Assembly: GCF_026913205.2 (NCBI RefSeq)
Contig: NZ_CP168151.1
Span: 1,736,001-1,800,000 of the forward strand
Direction: 5' to 3'
DNA from: Lentilactobacillus sp. SPB1-3
GTDB taxonomy: Bacteria > Bacillota > Bacilli > Lactobacillales > Lactobacillaceae
Length of the DNA stretch: 64,000 nucleotides
The position numbers and the translations under genes are program-made. This document shows, piece by piece, positions 1-8,447 of this stretch. Below the pieces are notes generated by a model. That model saw nothing but the letters and a program-made list of their open reading frames with translations, ran no database searches and was not told the DNA's origin. Positions within the stretch are counted from its first letter, which is position 1. Each line of letters opens with the position of its first letter.

Positions 1-1
1 T

Positions 2-241
2 ATTTATTATGGTGTTAAGGATGACTATGCCGTCGGAGTTCCTTTGGATAGTACCGTTTTAACTAATCCAAGATACAAGAAAACTGGTAAGTCATTTGTA
101 ATCGATAATAAAGTGTCCAAGCAACAAAATATTAGGACAACAATCCGTAAAATTTCGAAGAACAAAGCCACATTTTATTTTGGCGAAAAAAGTGTCCCAA
201 GTAAGAATATCCATATCGTTAGAATCAGTAAATTACCTTAA
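2..241 (+). CDS. Small secreted protein, 3' end only
   Basis: The reading frame is open to the left window edge, so the start and any signal peptide lie outside. The visible C-terminal half is clearly a paralogue of the protein at 905-1315: both share NPRYKKTGK, a run of KQN residues, an RKISKNKA motif and the ending RI(S/A)KLP. It is the first of three tandem genes of this family, each with its own terminator. Function is unknown. An apparent TTG start at 44 is internal, because the frame continues upstream without a stop. Confidence 0.75.
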   Translation: MYYGVKDDYAVGVPLDSTVLTNPRYKKTGKSFVIDNKVSKQQNIRTTIRKISKNKATFYFGEKSVPSKNIHIVRISKLP

Positions 242-255
242 AACTATATCAACTT

Positions 256-284
256 GCCACCATACAATTGTATGGTGGCTTTTT
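256..284 (+). terminator. Rho-independent terminator
   Basis: Near-perfect inverted repeat (GCCACCATACA with its complement) closed by a very short loop and followed by a T run. It ends the first small secreted protein gene. The same stem sequence CCACCATAC recurs in the terminator at 1329-1366, so the duplication unit included the terminator. Confidence 0.85.
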
Positions 285-381
285 GTTAGAAAAAATTATC
301 CACCGTTTCTTATTGCCTAAACATCCCTACTTCTTTGAGGTATACTTAACTTGTAAGTAATATAATCATAGGGGGAGAATT

Positions 382-777
382 ATGAAGAAAGTTATCTTAT
401 GGAGTACTATTGTTTTGGGAATGCTTGGGATTTTGGCGACTAGCACCACGACCGCAAATGCCGCAACTTGGCACAAAGGAGTTCCAACCATTCTGAAAGC
501 TGGATTCTGGAAAGACGAAGACAGCAAAGATTACTGGGGTTTCGATAATCATGGCGTATACTACATCGACATCAAGAATGTATACTCAACTAATCATCCA
601 ATGTATAGGAAATCAGGAAAGTCATACACCATAAAGAGTATGATGAAGGATCACAAATATACTTATTCAACCTTAACAAGAATCAACCATAATAAATTCA
701 GATTTTATTATCCTCACGATCTAACCGATCATGATCTCTATTACACATATTTAAATCGAGTATATTCACTTAAATAA
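382..777 (+). CDS. Small secreted protein (tandem paralogue 2)
   Basis: 131 residues with a Sec signal peptide: MKK, a hydrophobic core at about 5-20, and an Ala-rich cleavage region (TANA/ATW) near residue 27. The mature protein begins ATWHKGVPTILKAGFWK, almost the same as in the next gene, then diverges into a Tyr- and His-rich, basic region with no cysteines. No known domain is recognised. The start is set by an unusually G-rich Shine-Dalgarno (GGGGGAG) 5-6 bases before the ATG. A TATAAT-like box lies at about 361-366. The middle and C-terminal half differ strongly from the flanking paralogues, which points to old duplication or diversifying change. Confidence 0.85.
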   Translation: MKKVILWSTIVLGMLGILATSTTTANAATWHKGVPTILKAGFWKDEDSKDYWGFDNHGVYYIDIKNVYSTNHPMYRKSGKSYTIKSMMKDHKYTYSTLTRINHNKFRFYYPHDLTDHDLYYTYLNRVYSLK

Positions 778-784
778 ATAATCA

Positions 785-815
785 AAGACGTATTCAAATC
801 GGATACGTCTTTTTT
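785..815 (+). terminator. Rho-independent terminator
   Basis: Stem AGACGTAT (786-793) with ATACGTCT (803-810), nine-base loop, then six T. It closes the second small secreted protein gene. Confidence 0.85.
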
Positions 816-904
816 CATTATATGTAGAATGATAGCCGACTAAGAAGTTGCTTAGCATTGTGATATTCTTAAGATGAAATTAATTTAATTATAGGGGGAG
901 CATT

Positions 905-1315
905 ATGAAGAAAGTTATCTTATGGGGAACCATTGTCTTAGGTATGTTTGGAATTTTTATGACAAGTAACACGACAGCAAATGCAGCCACTTGGCACGGT
1001 GGTGTACCAACATTTCTTAAGTCAGGATTTTGGAAGTCCAATAAATCAGAAGATTTCTTTATTAAGTTTAGTAACCCCGCCATTTATTTTATTTCTGATG
1101 AAGATAGTGTTGATATTTTTGATGGCGGAACCATAGCAAATCCCAGATACAAAAAAACTGGCAAGAAATATATCATCGATAATAAGAATGCCAAGAAACA
1201 AAATATTATATCAACTATCCGCAGAATTTCTAAAAACAAAGCCATTTACCATATGATTGCAAGAGGCGACGACAATATAACTACTCATATCACTAGAATT
1301 GCCAAGTTACCTTAA
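905..1315 (+). CDS. Small secreted protein (tandem paralogue 3)
   Basis: 136 residues with a Sec signal peptide (MKKVILWGTIVLGMFGIF core, cleavage near TANA/ATW at about residue 27). The first 45 residues match the preceding gene closely; the last 60 match the partial gene at the left edge. It therefore links the two and shows all three belong to one family. It is basic, has no cysteines and no recognisable domain. The ribosome binding site is again GGGGGAG. A likely secreted or wall-associated protein of unknown role. Confidence 0.85.
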   Translation: MKKVILWGTIVLGMFGIFMTSNTTANAATWHGGVPTFLKSGFWKSNKSEDFFIKFSNPAIYFISDEDSVDIFDGGTIANPRYKKTGKKYIIDNKNAKKQNIISTIRRISKNKAIYHMIARGDDNITTHITRIAKLP

Positions 1316-1328
1316 AACTAAACTCACT

Positions 1329-1366
1329 AACCACCATACAATTCTTAGTAATCGTATGGTGGTTTT
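1329..1366 (+). terminator. Rho-independent terminator
   Basis: Stem AACCACCATAC (1329-1339) with GTATGGTGGTT (1354-1364) and a T run. It closes the third small secreted protein gene and repeats the stem of the terminator at 256-284. Confidence 0.85.
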
Positions 1367-1373
1367 TTGTTAC

Positions 1374-1402
1374 AAAAAAATCACCCAACCAAAGTTGAGT
1401 GA
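1374..1402 (-). terminator. Rho-independent terminator of the antiporter gene
   Basis: On the minus strand TCACTCAAC pairs with GTTGGGTGA (one G-U pair) over a four-base loop, then seven T. It lies directly against the plus-strand terminator of the converging gene. Confidence 0.8.
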
Positions 1403-1414
1403 TTAATTATTAGT

Positions 1415-3412
1415 CTAGATTTGTTCTCTGAACATTTCTGAATTTTGAATATATGTGATTTCATCAAATGATATTCGCTGTTGCAATCGTTCGGCAAGAT
1501 CTGAATCAATTTGCTTACTTGATAGTGCTTCTTGAATAAGCTCATATTCCGAATGGAAGGCCCGCATGAACATTTGATAAACGATATCTGGGTCAACATC
1601 CCCACTGTTAACTCGACGGTGACGAGTTCGGTAGAATCGACGAACGAAGTTCACTTCCATCCCGTGATCTGACTCATGATCCTTGAGAAATTCCATCACG
1701 GCGTCAAAGCCGGCTTTTTCAATTGGCAGGATATCTTCACCATGGTTTTTGAACTGTTGACGCCAATAGACTTCTTCCAACTCGATTGGAGCAGTCAAGA
1801 ACGCATCCTGAGCTCTGTGAAGGTCCTTGTACATCTTTCCCATGTGCAAACCAAATCGAATTCTGAGCCAAACGTTCTTCCAGATCTTATTATCAGCTGA
1901 GAAGTTATTCAGTTCCAGGAATTCGAAGTAGTACTTCAATTCATCATCGGTAATCTTGCCATCATCGTGCATCTGTTGGATGGCTTTTCGTTCAACGTCG
2001 TATGCTTCCTTAGTGATTTGGCGTTGAACTCGGTGACTTGGTGATCCGTCTAAGACCAATTGTTGTTGTAAGGAATCAATAACAATTTGGGCAGCAGCCA
2101 CATTTTCTTTTTCTTTAACTAAATCACTAATGGCCGCTTGAATCATCCGCTTAACCCACTTGTAACGTGGTTGATTAAGTGATTGAGTTGGGACTAACAA
2201 TGGAATCAAGACAGTTGGCATAATCAAGCTAATGATGATAATCACTGCTGCCAAGAAGATTAACGGACTACGGAAGATGAATGGTCCTCCATTAATCATT
2301 AATGGCATTGAGAAAGCCAATGATAATGTAATGGTTCCATGCGCTCCACTGAGTGCCATGATCAGGCTATCCCGCCATGAACGCTCCTTATTGCCGTCGG
2401 TTCTCAATAGGAAGTGACTCCACAGCAGACGAACTACTAATTGAGCAATGTATAATGCCACCCCAATTAGTAATAAACGCCAAATGGCAAATTCAGACTG
2501 GGCACTGTAATGCATAGCTTGAATAACAGTTGGCAAGGATAAGCCTAAGAGGATAAAGACGATTCCTGAAAGCATCCCAGAGATAACTTCCCAAACGTTG
2601 CTAGTGACGATTTGCATTCTAGATGAAGTTAATCGTAACTTACCCCGTTCAGAGCCTTGAGCTAATCCAGCAGCCACAACAGCTAAGATACCTGACATAC
2701 CGAATTTATCAGCTAATAGGTAAACCAAGAATGGTGTCAAAATCTGAATTGGCACCATGATAATTGGCGTATCGTCATGATTTCTAATCAAGAATAGTCG
2801 GGCACTAACGATGGCCACTCCTACCAGTGCACCAAATATTAATCCACCTATGAATTCCCACAAGAAAATCAGGATAGTATAGTTAACTGAGAATGAACCG
2901 GACATGTAGGCTCCAAGAGCCACATCAAACAACACGATACCGGCGGCATCATTGAACAATGATTCATTCTGTAAGATACCCATCTGCTCTTTAGCAATGG
3001 GACTACTCTCAAAGATTGAATTAACTGCTGAAGCATCAGTTGGCGTAACCACAGCCATTAATGCGAAGCTTAGGCTAAGTGGTAGCACCGGGAATAACCA
3101 GTGCAATCCAGTTCCGACGACTAGGACAGAAACTAAAACTAGCCCAACCGCTAACGATAATATGTTAACGATTGATCGCCCTATCCAAAGTCGTGAACTA
3201 TTCTGCGCTTCGTTATACAGCAATGGCGATATGATAGCCAACGAAAATGTCGCTGGATCAATAACAAATCCACGATAAAAAGGTAAGATAGCAAAAATAA
3301 TTCCAATTCCAATTAGAAAAAATGGTAGGGGAATTATCGTGATATGATTGGCCAAGATGTTCGCTAACACTACACCAGCCAAGATAATAATGATCAATAA
3401 GACTTGATCCAT
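1415..3412 (-). CDS. Na+/H+ antiporter, CPA1/NhaP type
   Basis: 665 residues. The N-terminal ~410 residues form about 12 membrane segments of the sodium/hydrogen exchanger family. The ion-binding signatures TPTDASAV (about 123-130) and NESLFNDAAGIV (about 147-158) are present; the Asp of NDAAG is the usual transport residue. The C-terminal ~250 residues are hydrophilic, probably cytosolic, with helical Gln/Glu-rich stretches as in other long NhaP-type exchangers. Expected role: proton-driven export of Na+ or K+ for pH and salt homeostasis. A GGGGGG ribosome binding site precedes the ATG. Monocistronic: it has its own terminator and a ~120-base upstream gap. Ion selectivity cannot be read from sequence. 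Confidence 0.9.
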   Translation of the reverse strand: MDQVLLIIIILAGVVLANILANHITIIPLPFFLIGIGIIFAILPFYRGFVIDPATFSLAIISPLLYNEAQNSSRLWIGRSIVNILSLAVGLVLVSVLVVGTGLHWLFPVLPLSLSFALMAVVTPTDASAVNSIFESSPIAKEQMGILQNESLFNDAAGIVLFDVALGAYMSGSFSVNYTILIFLWEFIGGLIFGALVGVAIVSARLFLIRNHDDTPIIMVPIQILTPFLVYLLADKFGMSGILAVVAAGLAQGSERGKLRLTSSRMQIVTSNVWEVISGMLSGIVFILLGLSLPTVIQAMHYSAQSEFAIWRLLLIGVALYIAQLVVRLLWSHFLLRTDGNKERSWRDSLIMALSGAHGTITLSLAFSMPLMINGGPFIFRSPLIFLAAVIIIISLIMPTVLIPLLVPTQSLNQPRYKWVKRMIQAAISDLVKEKENVAAAQIVIDSLQQQLVLDGSPSHRVQRQITKEAYDVERKAIQQMHDDGKITDDELKYYFEFLELNNFSADNKIWKNVWLRIRFGLHMGKMYKDLHRAQDAFLTAPIELEEVYWRQQFKNHGEDILPIEKAGFDAVMEFLKDHESDHGMEVNFVRRFYRTRHRRVNSGDVDPDIVYQMFMRAFHSEYELIQEALSSKQIDSDLAERLQQRISFDEITYIQNSEMFREQI

Positions 3413-3530
3413 GCTTGAACCCCCCGAGTTTTTATATGTAATATGCCAATTAATTAAGCATATATATCTATTGTTAATTATACTAGCTTTACTAGTATCT
3501 GTTTAATTTAACTAGTTTTTGATTATTAAC

Positions 3531-3719
3531 TCAGTACTTTGAGTTTCTAGTAACTAACCAAAAAGCCAGACCAACCGCCACCAAAGCTGAGATCAAAGCT
3601 AGTGCATTCAATAAACTACCCATGAAAGCTAACAACTGAACACCACTAAGCACTTTTAAGACGATGGAACATAGGATCAAGACAATGGCGATCATCTGCA
3701 GTCTTTGTTTATTCATCAT
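3531..3719 (-). CDS. Small membrane protein, two helices
   Basis: About 62 residues with two hydrophobic segments (about 5-22 and 27-52) joined by a short turn, and a short polar C-terminus. An in-frame ATG at 3725 directly abuts the AAAGGA ribosome binding site, so the ATG at 3719 (or 3716) with 5-8 bases of spacing is the better start. Not recognised as a named family; probably an integral membrane protein of unknown role. No cysteines or catalytic motifs. Confidence 0.6.
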   Translation of the reverse strand: MMNKQRLQMIAIVLILCSIVLKVLSGVQLLAFMGSLLNALALISALVAVGLAFWLVTRNSKY

Positions 3720-3785
3720 AACCATCCTTTCGTTACTAATAGCTTAGCGTAATTTTTCAATATCGTCATCTATCTGTTTGTAAAC

Positions 3786-3810
3786 AAAAAAGCTACCCTT
3801 TCAGGTAGCT
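3786..3810 (-). terminator. Terminator of gap
   Basis: Minus-strand stem AGCTACC with GGTAGCT (3791-3810), six-base loop and five T. It follows the GAPDH stop codon. Confidence 0.85.
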
Positions 3811-3831
3811 TCAAATATTAATTATTTAATC

Positions 3832-4842
3832 TTATTTTTCGCCGTAAACCTTAGCAGTTCTAACCATGTTAGCAACAAATCCATATTCGTTGTCGAACCA
3901 AGTAGCAGTCTTAACAACTTGGAAGTCACCGTTTGAAGTTACTTCAGTCAAGGTTGGGTCAAAGACAGCACCATGAGTGTTGCCAATGATATCTGAAGAT
4001 ACGATTTCGTCTTCGTTCCAACCAAATGCTGCGTTACCTTCAGTGTATGGCTTGATAGCATCGTTTACTTGATCAGCAGTAACGCCCTTCTTGCTGAATA
4101 CTGATACTAATTCGCAGACAGATCCATCAACAACGGCAACACGTTGTGCGTGTCCTTGAAGGTGTCCATCCAATTCTGGAATAACCAATCCAATGGCCTT
4201 AGCAGCACCAGTTGAATGAGGAATGGTGTTAGATGAAGCAGTTCTGTTAGGTCTGAACTTCTTGCTCTTAGGACCATCCAAAATCATTTGTGAACTAGTG
4301 AAGGCATGGATAACAGTCATGGTACCAACTTCGATACCGAATTCTTTGTTCAAGTAGTAAGCCATTGGTGCTAATGCATTAGTAGTACATGAACCAGCAG
4401 AAATGATTTGGTCGCTTGAATCAATAGTGTCATGGTTGACGTTGTAAACAACAGTCTTCATTGGACCAGCAGGAGCTGAAATTAAGACCTTCTTAACGCC
4501 AGCATCCAAATGAGCTTGTGACTTTTCTTTTGAAGTGTAGAAACCAGTACATTCAATTACCATTTCAACACCGTTGTTCTTAACCCAAGGAATTTGTGAA
4601 GCATCCTTTTCAGCGTACACAGGAATTTCCTTACCGTTAACTACGATACCATTATCAGTTGAGCTAACTTCGTATGGTGAAATACCATGTGTTGAGTCAT
4701 ATTTGAATAAGTAAGCAAGCATTGATGGAGTTGTTAAATCATTGATTGCAACAACTTCAAGTTCTGGATCATTAACTTCAAGAATTCTCTTTAATGTTAA
4801 ACGACCAATACGACCGAAACCATTAATTCCAATTTTTACCAT
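3832..4842 (-). CDS. gap: Glyceraldehyde-3-phosphate dehydrogenase, divergent
   Basis: 336 residues, full length. The Rossmann motif [10 protein letters not shown] opens the protein and Asp in AINDLT suits NAD over NADP. The catalytic Cys152 (SCTTN) and His179 (VIHAF) are at their canonical positions, as are STGAAKA and the AQRV arginine that bind phosphate. The S-loop (about 183-200) lacks the usual RRARA segment and reads RPNRTASS, and the motif after the active Cys is TNALAP rather than TNCLAP. The true start is the ATG at 4842, because a GGAGGG site lies just upstream; an in-frame TTG at 4857 falls inside that site. The gene stands alone, not next to cggR, pgk or tpiA, so it may be a second GAPDH. 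Confidence 0.93.
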   Translation of the reverse strand: MVKIGINGFGRIGRLTLKRILEVNDPELEVVAINDLTTPSMLAYLFKYDSTHGISPYEVSSTDNGIVVNGKEIPVYAEKDASQIPWVKNNGVEMVIECTGFYTSKEKSQAHLDAGVKKVLISAPAGPMKTVVYNVNHDTIDSSDQIISAGSCTTNALAPMAYYLNKEFGIEVGTMTVIHAFTSSQMILDGPKSKKFRPNRTASSNTIPHSTGAAKAIGLVIPELDGHLQGHAQRVAVVDGSVCELVSVFSKKGVTADQVNDAIKPYTEGNAAFGWNEDEIVSSDIIGNTHGAVFDPTLTEVTSNGDFQVVKTATWFDNEYGFVANMVRTAKVYGEK

Positions 4843-4983
4843 TAATATTCCCTCCAAAAAACCTTTTTAAATTACTAAACATGAATCTATGACAACTAGG
4901 ATATTCACTAATCATCTTATTGTCGTGATTAGTATACAAAATTTTTCTGAAAAATGGTTAAATAAACCACTTTCAATTTGTAA

Positions 4984-6420
4984 TTAACTTTGAGCTGGCT
5001 TTCTCATTTGCACAAGCCGATATAATTCAACAGCTAAAGCAATCACAGCTAATCCAACAGTAATCCAGAAAACATTGGCATAAGCACTCATGAAGTGGGC
5101 ACCTAAAGCTGGTGTAACTCGCCTAGTTCCAGGCAATTGCATGAATAATGCTGATGAAGCAAAACTAATACCAATAGTCATACCCAAAGTTCTAGCAAAT
5201 GAGTTAAATGATCCAGCAACTCCGTATAATGACTTATCAACGGAACTCATGGTCATAGCGTTGTTTGGTGATAAGAACAATCCCATACCAATACCGTTAA
5301 TGACGACTGGGATAATGATTAGTGCAAGATTCAACTTAGCTGGGTACATTGCATAACCAACTTGAGAAATGGCTAAAATTATCAATCCCAAAGCAGTCAA
5401 CATACCACGGTTCCAGTGATCAGCTAAGTATCCAGAAATTGGGGTAACGAATAACATAGTCAATGACTGAAGCATCATGATAAGACCACTGTAGAATGGT
5501 GATAATCCAGAGAAACTTTGTAGATAAAATGGCAATAAAATGTTTGAAACCGCGTTGATCAACATTGCTGCTAACATAACAACAATGGAGATCATGTAGG
5601 TTGAATTTCTAAGTAATTCTCTAGCAATCCAAGGCGATTTTGAGCGATCGTCTTGGTAAAATGAGTAAATTGTTAATGCGGCACCGACTACTAGTAAGAC
5701 AACTGCTAACCAGATATTGCCTGTACCGCCTTGAAGCAAGGTTCCACTCATGAAGAAGATAATCATACCAATAGTAAAGATGTTTTGGCCAGTCCAGTTG
5801 GCACCTTTCATCTTTGGACGAATCTCACTGAACCCCCCCTTAGGCAATGGTAAGATCTTGAAACCGATAAATAGCACGATAATTCCTAGTGGCACGTTGA
5901 TTAAGTAAATCCAACGCCATGAAGCGAACGAAATGATGAAACCACCTAGAGCAGGTCCAGAAATGGTTCCAACTGAAGTGAACATTGAAATAGCCGATAA
6001 AGCTTCCGCCCGTTTATCATTAGGAATATTTTCCGTTACGATCCCCATCGAGTTCGCCATAATCATAGCTGAACCCACAGATTGAACGAATCGACCGATT
6101 AAAATAATTGGATAATTAGGCGCGATTCCAGTAACGGCAGAACCGACTAGAAAAGCGACACCACCCCAAATAAACACAAAGTCCTTTGACACTAAATCAC
6201 CTAAGTGACCAAATAGAACTAGTAAAATGGCAGTTGTAATCAACCCAATTTGTACGATCCAGGTTGATGCCCCACTACTGACTCCCAAATCCATCCCAAT
6301 TTTGGGAATAGCCAAGTTCGTACTAGATCCAGATAATCCACTTAAAATGGAAAACAAGCCAAGAACGAAAATGATTTGTCTGCTACTAGTTTTCTTAGGA
6401 GCAGTTGATTGTGTTTGCAT
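4984..6420 (-). CDS. MFS exporter, DHA2 (14-helix) drug type
   Basis: 478 residues with about 14 hydrophobic segments. Motif A-like LFGHLGDL after the second helix and GPALGGFI in the fifth helix (antiporter motif C) are typical of the EmrB/QacA proton-drug antiporters. It probably exports a toxic or lipophilic compound in exchange for protons; the substrate cannot be read from sequence. The ribosome binding site is AAGGGGGG. It lies between gap and pyruvate oxidase, separated from the latter by a terminator, so it is likely its own transcript. Confidence 0.85.
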   Translation of the reverse strand: MQTQSTAPKKTSSRQIIFVLGLFSILSGLSGSSTNLAIPKIGMDLGVSSGASTWIVQIGLITTAILLVLFGHLGDLVSKDFVFIWGGVAFLVGSAVTGIAPNYPIILIGRFVQSVGSAMIMANSMGIVTENIPNDKRAEALSAISMFTSVGTISGPALGGFIISFASWRWIYLINVPLGIIVLFIGFKILPLPKGGFSEIRPKMKGANWTGQNIFTIGMIIFFMSGTLLQGGTGNIWLAVVLLVVGAALTIYSFYQDDRSKSPWIARELLRNSTYMISIVVMLAAMLINAVSNILLPFYLQSFSGLSPFYSGLIMMLQSLTMLFVTPISGYLADHWNRGMLTALGLIILAISQVGYAMYPAKLNLALIIIPVVINGIGMGLFLSPNNAMTMSSVDKSLYGVAGSFNSFARTLGMTIGISFASSALFMQLPGTRRVTPALGAHFMSAYANVFWITVGLAVIALAVELYRLVQMRKPAQS

Positions 6421-6493
6421 ATTTATATACCCCCCTTACTAATTTCGATTATACCATTATCACTTAAAAATCTAATGGATATGCACCAGACAT

Positions 6494-6531
6494 AAAAAGC
6501 CGGCGTGATAACTTAATATCACACCGGCTTT
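6494..6531 (-). terminator. Terminator of pyruvate oxidase gene
   Basis: Fifteen-base inverted repeat (AAAGCCGGTGTGATA on the minus strand) with a six-base loop and TTTTT on the minus side. It separates the oxidase from the MFS exporter gene. Confidence 0.88.
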
Positions 6532-6555
6532 GAAAATTTCATTAATAGCTATTTG

Positions 6556-8319
6556 TTATTTTACACCATATTCATCCAAGAAAGCACTAAAAGGTTTCAA
6601 ATCTTCAGCATAATAACGTTTCTTGAAGCGATCAATTGCTTCTGGAGTGTTATCTGCTGGATCCAATTCAAGCTTTTCAACAGGAATTGGACGTTCACCA
6701 GTGATTTGAACTTCGATCAATACAGGTTCATTTTGATGTTCAGTCATTTCTACAGCTTCATCAAAGGCCTTAGGAAGGTCTTCAACTTTGGTCACAGAAA
6801 TTCCGTGAACGCCTTGAGCTTCAGCAATTTGGGCGAAGTTAATTCCACCGAGAGAGACACCGAAACGTTCTTGACCTTCATCTTCTTGTTCATCAACGAT
6901 AAATCCTAATTCAAAGTTCTTGAAGACAACGTTAATAATTGGAAGATCGTACATCTTTTCAGTAATCAAATCTTGCATAACCATAGTTTGAGCACCGTCA
7001 CCAGCAAGGTTAAAGACTTGCTTGTCTGGATGACTTAGCTTAGCAGCTAAAGCACCTGGAAGACCAGCACCCATAGTAGCAAATAATCCTGAAGTGAACC
7101 AACGTTGACGTCCAGTGTTCTTGATCAAACGAACAGCGTTTTGAGTAACATCACCAACATCGATTGAGAATAATGCATCTTCTTTAGCGATTCTGTTGAT
7201 TTCCTTAAATACTGGTTCGAATCTAAGGTCGCCATCAGTCTTGTTCATCATCTTTTCATTGTATTCACGCCAGTTATCAGCGTTAGCAATGTTTGCTTTG
7301 TACCAAGCAGTTTCTGGTTCTTTTTCAGACATTTCCAAGAACTTCTTGATAGCTTTCTTAGCATCAGCATACATAGAAATTTCAGTCTTGTGACGTTTAC
7401 CAAGCATAGCTGGGTTGCTATCGATTTGAATGAATTGTGCATCTGGATTGAAGAGAACTTCAGAGAATGGGAAGTTTGATCCAATGAACAACATCAAATC
7501 AGTTTCTTTTAAAGCCTCGTTAGCTGGTTTAGAAGCAACACGCATACCTGAACCCAATAGAGCTGGGAATTCATATGGGATGACGTCCTTACCTAAAGCA
7601 GCGTAGATAATTGGCATTTGTAACTTACGAGAAAGTTCCATCATGTCATCAGCAGCGCCACGAACACCTTGGCCCATGTAAATAACTGGCTTCTTAGCAG
7701 CCTTGATCATCTTCAATGCTGCAGCAACTTTTTCACCACTTGGTTCTGGAGCTTCAGCTTTTTCGAAGTTGGCAGCTGATGAGTAGTAACCATCAGCAGG
7801 AATTGGTTGACCAGCCAAGTCGTTAGGAACAACAACAAATGCTGGACCATGCTTAGCATAAGCTTGACGAATTGCTTCATCAACGACTTTTGGTAAGCTT
7901 TCTGCGGTAGTAACGGTACGGTTGTAAACACCGGCGTCACCAAATAATTGTGATTCGTCTTGTTCCTGGAAGAAATCTTGGTTCATGAAGTTGTGAGGAA
8001 CTTGACCAACTAAGAATAGCGTTGGTACACGATCCATCATGGCATCATAAGCACCTTGGAACAAGTGGGTAGCACCAGGGCCTGCTGATCCAAAAGCAAC
8101 CCCGATCTTACCAGTTACACGGCCATCATCCACGGCGGCTAAGCCACCTACTTCTTCGTGACGAACTTGGATGTAGTGAATATTACCGTTTTTTTGTTCT
8201 TCACGTAGAGCATACATAATGTTGTTAATACTTCCGCCAGGCAAACCATAAATATGATCTACGCCCCAGCTTTCTAAAGTTTTTACCATTGCAATACCTG
8301 AATCAATTGTATCTGCCAT
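6556..8319 (-). CDS. pox: Pyruvate oxidase (phosphate-dependent)
   Basis: 587 residues, the normal length for phosphate-dependent pyruvate oxidase (pyruvate + phosphate + O2 to acetyl phosphate, CO2 and H2O2). The ThDP-activating glutamate is in HEEVGG (about 54-59). The middle third is the FAD-binding domain, and the C-terminal ThDP/Mg motif starts at GDGAQ and ends at NVVFKN. The enzyme acts in the cytoplasm in aerobic growth and feeds acetate kinase. The ribosome binding site is AAGGGGGAAG. A perfect cre lies between promoter and start codon, so glucose repression through CcpA is expected, as known for pox genes in related lactobacilli. The family also holds acetolactate synthases, but the overall fit is to oxidase. 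Confidence 0.93.
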   Translation of the reverse strand: MADTIDSGIAMVKTLESWGVDHIYGLPGGSINNIMYALREEQKNGNIHYIQVRHEEVGGLAAVDDGRVTGKIGVAFGSAGPGATHLFQGAYDAMMDRVPTLFLVGQVPHNFMNQDFFQEQDESQLFGDAGVYNRTVTTAESLPKVVDEAIRQAYAKHGPAFVVVPNDLAGQPIPADGYYSSAANFEKAEAPEPSGEKVAAALKMIKAAKKPVIYMGQGVRGAADDMMELSRKLQMPIIYAALGKDVIPYEFPALLGSGMRVASKPANEALKETDLMLFIGSNFPFSEVLFNPDAQFIQIDSNPAMLGKRHKTEISMYADAKKAIKKFLEMSEKEPETAWYKANIANADNWREYNEKMMNKTDGDLRFEPVFKEINRIAKEDALFSIDVGDVTQNAVRLIKNTGRQRWFTSGLFATMGAGLPGALAAKLSHPDKQVFNLAGDGAQTMVMQDLITEKMYDLPIINVVFKNFELGFIVDEQEDEGQERFGVSLGGINFAQIAEAQGVHGISVTKVEDLPKAFDEAVEMTEHQNEPVLIEVQITGERPIPVEKLELDPADNTPEAIDRFKKRYYAEDLKPFSAFLDEYGVK

Positions 8320-8335
8320 AATAAACTTCCCCCTT

Positions 8336-8349
8336 TGAAAACGTTATCT
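8336..8349 (+). promoter_or_regulatory. cre (CcpA operator) before pyruvate oxidase
   Basis: TGAAAACGTTATCT matches the consensus TGWAARCGYTWNCW at all 14 positions. It lies downstream of the predicted -10 and 17 bases before the start codon, a roadblock position that would repress transcription when CcpA is active. Confidence 0.8.
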
Positions 8350-8365
8350 GTATACTTACAACTGA

Positions 8366-8394
8366 ATAATACCGTTATCAAAATTAACTATCAA
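8366..8394 (-). promoter_or_regulatory. Promoter of pyruvate oxidase gene
   Basis: TTGATA (8394-8389), 17-base spacer, TATTAT (8371-8366) on the minus strand. Predicted start of transcription is near 8359, just upstream of the cre. Confidence 0.6.
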
Positions 8395-8447
8395 CTAAAA
8401 CGCACTTTGAAATAGTAAGCCAGCTATCATTGCTTAGTAGGTACAAA

